A DNA stretch of 64,000 nucleotides from Photobacterium gaetbulicola Gung47 (GTDB taxonomy: Bacteria > Pseudomonadota > Gammaproteobacteria > Enterobacterales > Vibrionaceae). The translations under genes and the position numbers were made by a program. The notes under the pieces were generated by a model. That model was not told the DNA's origin. It did not search any database and saw only the letters and a program-made list of their open reading frames with translations. The stretch spans positions 186,001 to 250,000 of the forward strand of contig CP005973.1 of assembly GCA_000940995.1 (NCBI GenBank). Reading direction: 5' to 3'. Within the stretch, counting starts at the first letter, position 1, and each line of letters starts with the position of its first letter. This document shows, in pieces, positions 62,223 to 64,000 of this stretch.

Positions 62223-63533
62223 TTAAACAATCTGGCAGCAGCGCTTGACCTTCTTGCCGCTTCCACACGGGCAAGGGGAGTTACGGCCACCGGTAAAAGT
62301 GTTAGCGACCATTTTCCTCTGCAGGTCGAGATAGATAATGTCTGAAGCCGGGCGGCCACGCATGAGTAGGTCGCGCATCTGCTTCATCTTTGCCTCGGTG
62401 TGAGAAAAGAAGGCATAGTAGCCGGCACAGAAATAGCTGTGTCCCTCTTGTCCTGCTTCAGAGCGGGAGAAACGGTGTTTAGGGCATCCCCCGTGGCACT
62501 GCATGCGGTAAGGGCAGCGGCGGCATTGCAGGGTGAGTTTGTCTTTCTTATCCATACCAAACTGGACGGCCTTGTCGGTCTGGTTCAGAGCCTGGATTGA
62601 GGCGCTGTGAATATTGCCAAGCTTGTGCTCTGGATACACAAAGTGGTCACAGTTATACATGTCGCCGTTGGACTCAAGAATAAAGGCATGGCCACAGGTT
62701 TCTGACTGAACACAAATGCCCGATGGCTCGTTGCACCATGTCGCTAGGGTTGAGTCGAAGGTGTTGACATAAATACGACCGACATCTTTTTTGACCCAAC
62801 GGTCGAAGACGCGGTTGAGGAACTCACCATAGGCCAGTGACGGTACCGACCATTCGGTAACATCGGCCTCGGCCTGGTATTCTGGGCTAACAAGGAACAG
62901 CCCTTCATCTGTTTCCTGCTTGGCTGTACGCTCAACAATTGGAATAAACTGCAAGAAGGTGGAGCCAATGCCGACCAAGAAATCGTAAACCTCTTCAGGG
63001 TACTTCACGTTCTCGCTGTTGAGCACAGTCAAGGTGTTGAAATCGACACCGTGCTTTTTCATCTTGGTGATGGCTGCCATCACCTTTTCATGGCTTGCCT
63101 TGCCGGCACGAGTTACACGGAAATGGTCGTGCAGGTGGGCAGGGCCATCGATGGAGATACCAATCAGGAAATTATGCTGTTTGAAAAACTGGCACCACTC
63201 GTCATCAACAAGCAGGCCATTGGTTTGGAACGCATTGGTAATTCGGTGGTGTTTCTTGTACTTGTGCTGCAGCTCCACGGCTTTGCGGAAGAAGTCGAGC
63301 CCCATAAGGGTTGGCTCGCCGCCTTGCCAGGAGAACTCGATCGATTCGTTGCCGCTGTTAGCATCAATATATTGCTCTATGTAGGCCTCAAGCGTTTCAT
63401 CTGACATTTGCCAGCGGCTTTTTCGCTCTGGGTAAAGGTTCTCTTTTTCTAGGTAAAAACAGTAAGTGCAGTCAAGGTTGCATACAGAGCTGCTTGGTTT
63501 CGCCATAACATGGCATGGTTTGAACGTAGACAT
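62223..63533 (-). CDS. Anaerobic-type sulfatase maturase (radical SAM, SPASM) with SEC-C tail
   Basis: 436 residues. It oxidises the active-site Cys (or Ser) of sulfatases to formylglycine in the cytoplasm. The radical-SAM cluster is VCNLDCTYCFYL (Cys18, Cys22, Cys25). EFSWQGGEPTLMGLDFF is the SAM-binding motif. SPASM cysteines follow in CNEPSGICVQSETCGHAF, MYNCDHFVYPE and CRRCPYRMQCHGGCPKH. The C-terminus GRNSPCPCGSGKKVKRCC is a SEC-C zinc motif (Cys421, 423, 432, 433) beyond the usual end of the enzyme. It serves all Cys-type sulfatases here and fits oxygen-poor growth. AAGG precedes the ATG. Its upstream region carries a LacI-type operator. Confidence 0.95.
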   Translation of the reverse strand: MSTFKPCHVMAKPSSSVCNLDCTYCFYLEKENLYPERKSRWQMSDETLEAYIEQYIDANSGNESIEFSWQGGEPTLMGLDFFRKAVELQHKYKKHHRITNAFQTNGLLVDDEWCQFFKQHNFLIGISIDGPAHLHDHFRVTRAGKASHEKVMAAITKMKKHGVDFNTLTVLNSENVKYPEEVYDFLVGIGSTFLQFIPIVERTAKQETDEGLFLVSPEYQAEADVTEWSVPSLAYGEFLNRVFDRWVKKDVGRIYVNTFDSTLATWCNEPSGICVQSETCGHAFILESNGDMYNCDHFVYPEHKLGNIHSASIQALNQTDKAVQFGMDKKDKLTLQCRRCPYRMQCHGGCPKHRFSRSEAGQEGHSYFCAGYYAFFSHTEAKMKQMRDLLMRGRPASDIIYLDLQRKMVANTFTGGRNSPCPCGSGKKVKRCCQIV

Positions 63534-63666
63534 TGCTTACCTTTATAACGTTATTGGCATAGGTTGAGGGTTAAGCTTGCACTTGGCGTCGCATCCTTGA
63601 CAGTGTTTGTATGCGAAACATCAATCTATGGTTGGCTATCAATGAAAGCGTTTATGTTTTGTTTCT

Positions 63667-63681
63667 GTATAAACGTTTCGA
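63667..63681. promoter_or_regulatory. LacI-type operator before the maturase gene
   Basis: The 15-mer GTATAAACGTTTCGA, identical to 13877-13891 but inverted relative to its gene. Read on the minus strand it contains TTTATAC, which could serve as a -10. It lies about 135 bp before the maturase start. The rest of the gap between 63534 and 63826 shows no gene. Confidence 0.65.
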
Positions 63682-63826
63682 GTTAATTAAAGATTACCTT
63701 AAAGCCTGTAGTGCCTCAATTTATGCGTGGTTTGCATGTCTGGTAATGTGAGCTAAATCTACTATGTAGTCGAAATGATAAAAGTGGGTAAAAAAAGACA
63801 GCGCCTTGGCGCTGTCTGAACGGTGG

Positions 63827-64000
63827 TTACAAGCTGTTGAGGTTTCGCCAGTTCGTTTCCACCGGGAACATGCCACGGTTCCACCCCCACAGTGCCGGCG
63901 TGTTCTCCGCATCCCAGGCTTCCCACGCGGCCTTTAGGCGCTCAACCTGTTCCGGGTGCTTGTCGGCCAGATCAACAGACTCCGAGATATCGTTGCTGAT
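63827..64000 (-). CDS. Sulfatase C-terminus (cut by window edge)
   Basis: The minus-strand frame enters from the window edge and ends in TAA at 63827-63829, giving 57 residues: ISNDISESVDLADKHPEQVE ... AWEAWDAENTPALWGWN. The pattern of a helix with EQVERLKAAWEAWDAE followed by a Trp-rich end is the usual C-terminus of S1 sulfatases (short LYDL...LxxxWxxWxxE tail). The catalytic part lies outside the window, so family and signal peptide are unknown. It precedes the maturase gene in direction of transcription. Confidence 0.75.
   Translation of the reverse strand: MSNDISESVDLADKHPEQVERLKAAWEAWDAENTPALWGWNRGMFPVETNWRNLNSL

Noticed and set aside
1..64000. CRISPR array, insertion sequence or prophage
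   Set aside because: No regularly spaced repeats, transposase, integrase or phage genes were seen; the only tandem repeat is the 98-bp unit at the tRNA.

Overview
The window looks like a chromosome segment of a marine member of the Vibrionaceae (Vibrio/Photobacterium type). This rests on protein similarity recalled from memory: a YebC/PmpR protein, a peroxiredoxin-glutaredoxin fusion, a VF530 protein, a YqhA protein, and an AraC / fructose-family PTS / manA cluster laid out like one in Vibrio cholerae. No search was run, so the genus is not fixed.

Layout. 1-6.2 kb: a YebC start, a PTS IIB, an HPr-like/EIIA fusion, an AraC regulator, and a divergent PTS EIIABC with manA. 6.3-11.6 kb: tRNA-Ser followed by a 98-bp duplicated terminator unit, a peroxiredoxin-glutaredoxin, VF530, YqhA, a divergent UvrB and a nucleotidyltransferase-fold protein. 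11.8-20.3 kb: a sodium:solute symporter, then a six-gene MoxR/DUF58/DUF4381/VWA/VWA-TPR/BatD operon. 21.7-51 kb: a glycan-utilisation locus. It holds exported GH3 plus exported sulfatase; a large unrecognised lipoprotein; an ABC ATPase; a GH94-type phosphorylase; a LacI regulator; a solute-binding protein with two permeases and a small membrane protein; GH3 and sulfatase without signal peptides; a chemoreceptor; a GH3 with a PA14 insert; a small beta-barrel protein; and a GH43-like protein with discoidin and FN3 domains. 51-60.6 kb, minus strand: a tripartite RND efflux operon continuing into a serine hydrolase, an esterase and a DUF3604 PHP-type protein. 60.7-64 kb, minus strand: a sulfatase, an anaerobic-type sulfatase maturase with a SEC-C tail, and the 3' end of another sulfatase.

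How the genes may work together (inference). An anionic, probably sulfated, glycan is trimmed outside the cytoplasm by the lipoprotein, GH3, GH43 and exported sulfatases. Oligosaccharides enter through the ABC importer. A cytoplasmic GH3, a GH94 phosphorylase and a cytoplasmic sulfatase finish the job. The radical-SAM maturase would activate all the Cys-type sulfatases. The 1.1-kaa GH94 protein with a LacI regulator, ABC importer and cytoplasmic GH3 resembles the sophorooligosaccharide (beta-1,2-glucan) cluster of Listeria, so a substituted beta-1,2-glucan is one concrete hypothesis.

A LacI-type operator (core AAACGTTT) occurs before the ABC operon (twice), lacI itself, the PA14-GH3, the maturase and the MoxR/Bat operon. 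The last two share an identical 15-bp site. This points to one regulon spanning about 50 kb and including the MoxR/Bat operon.
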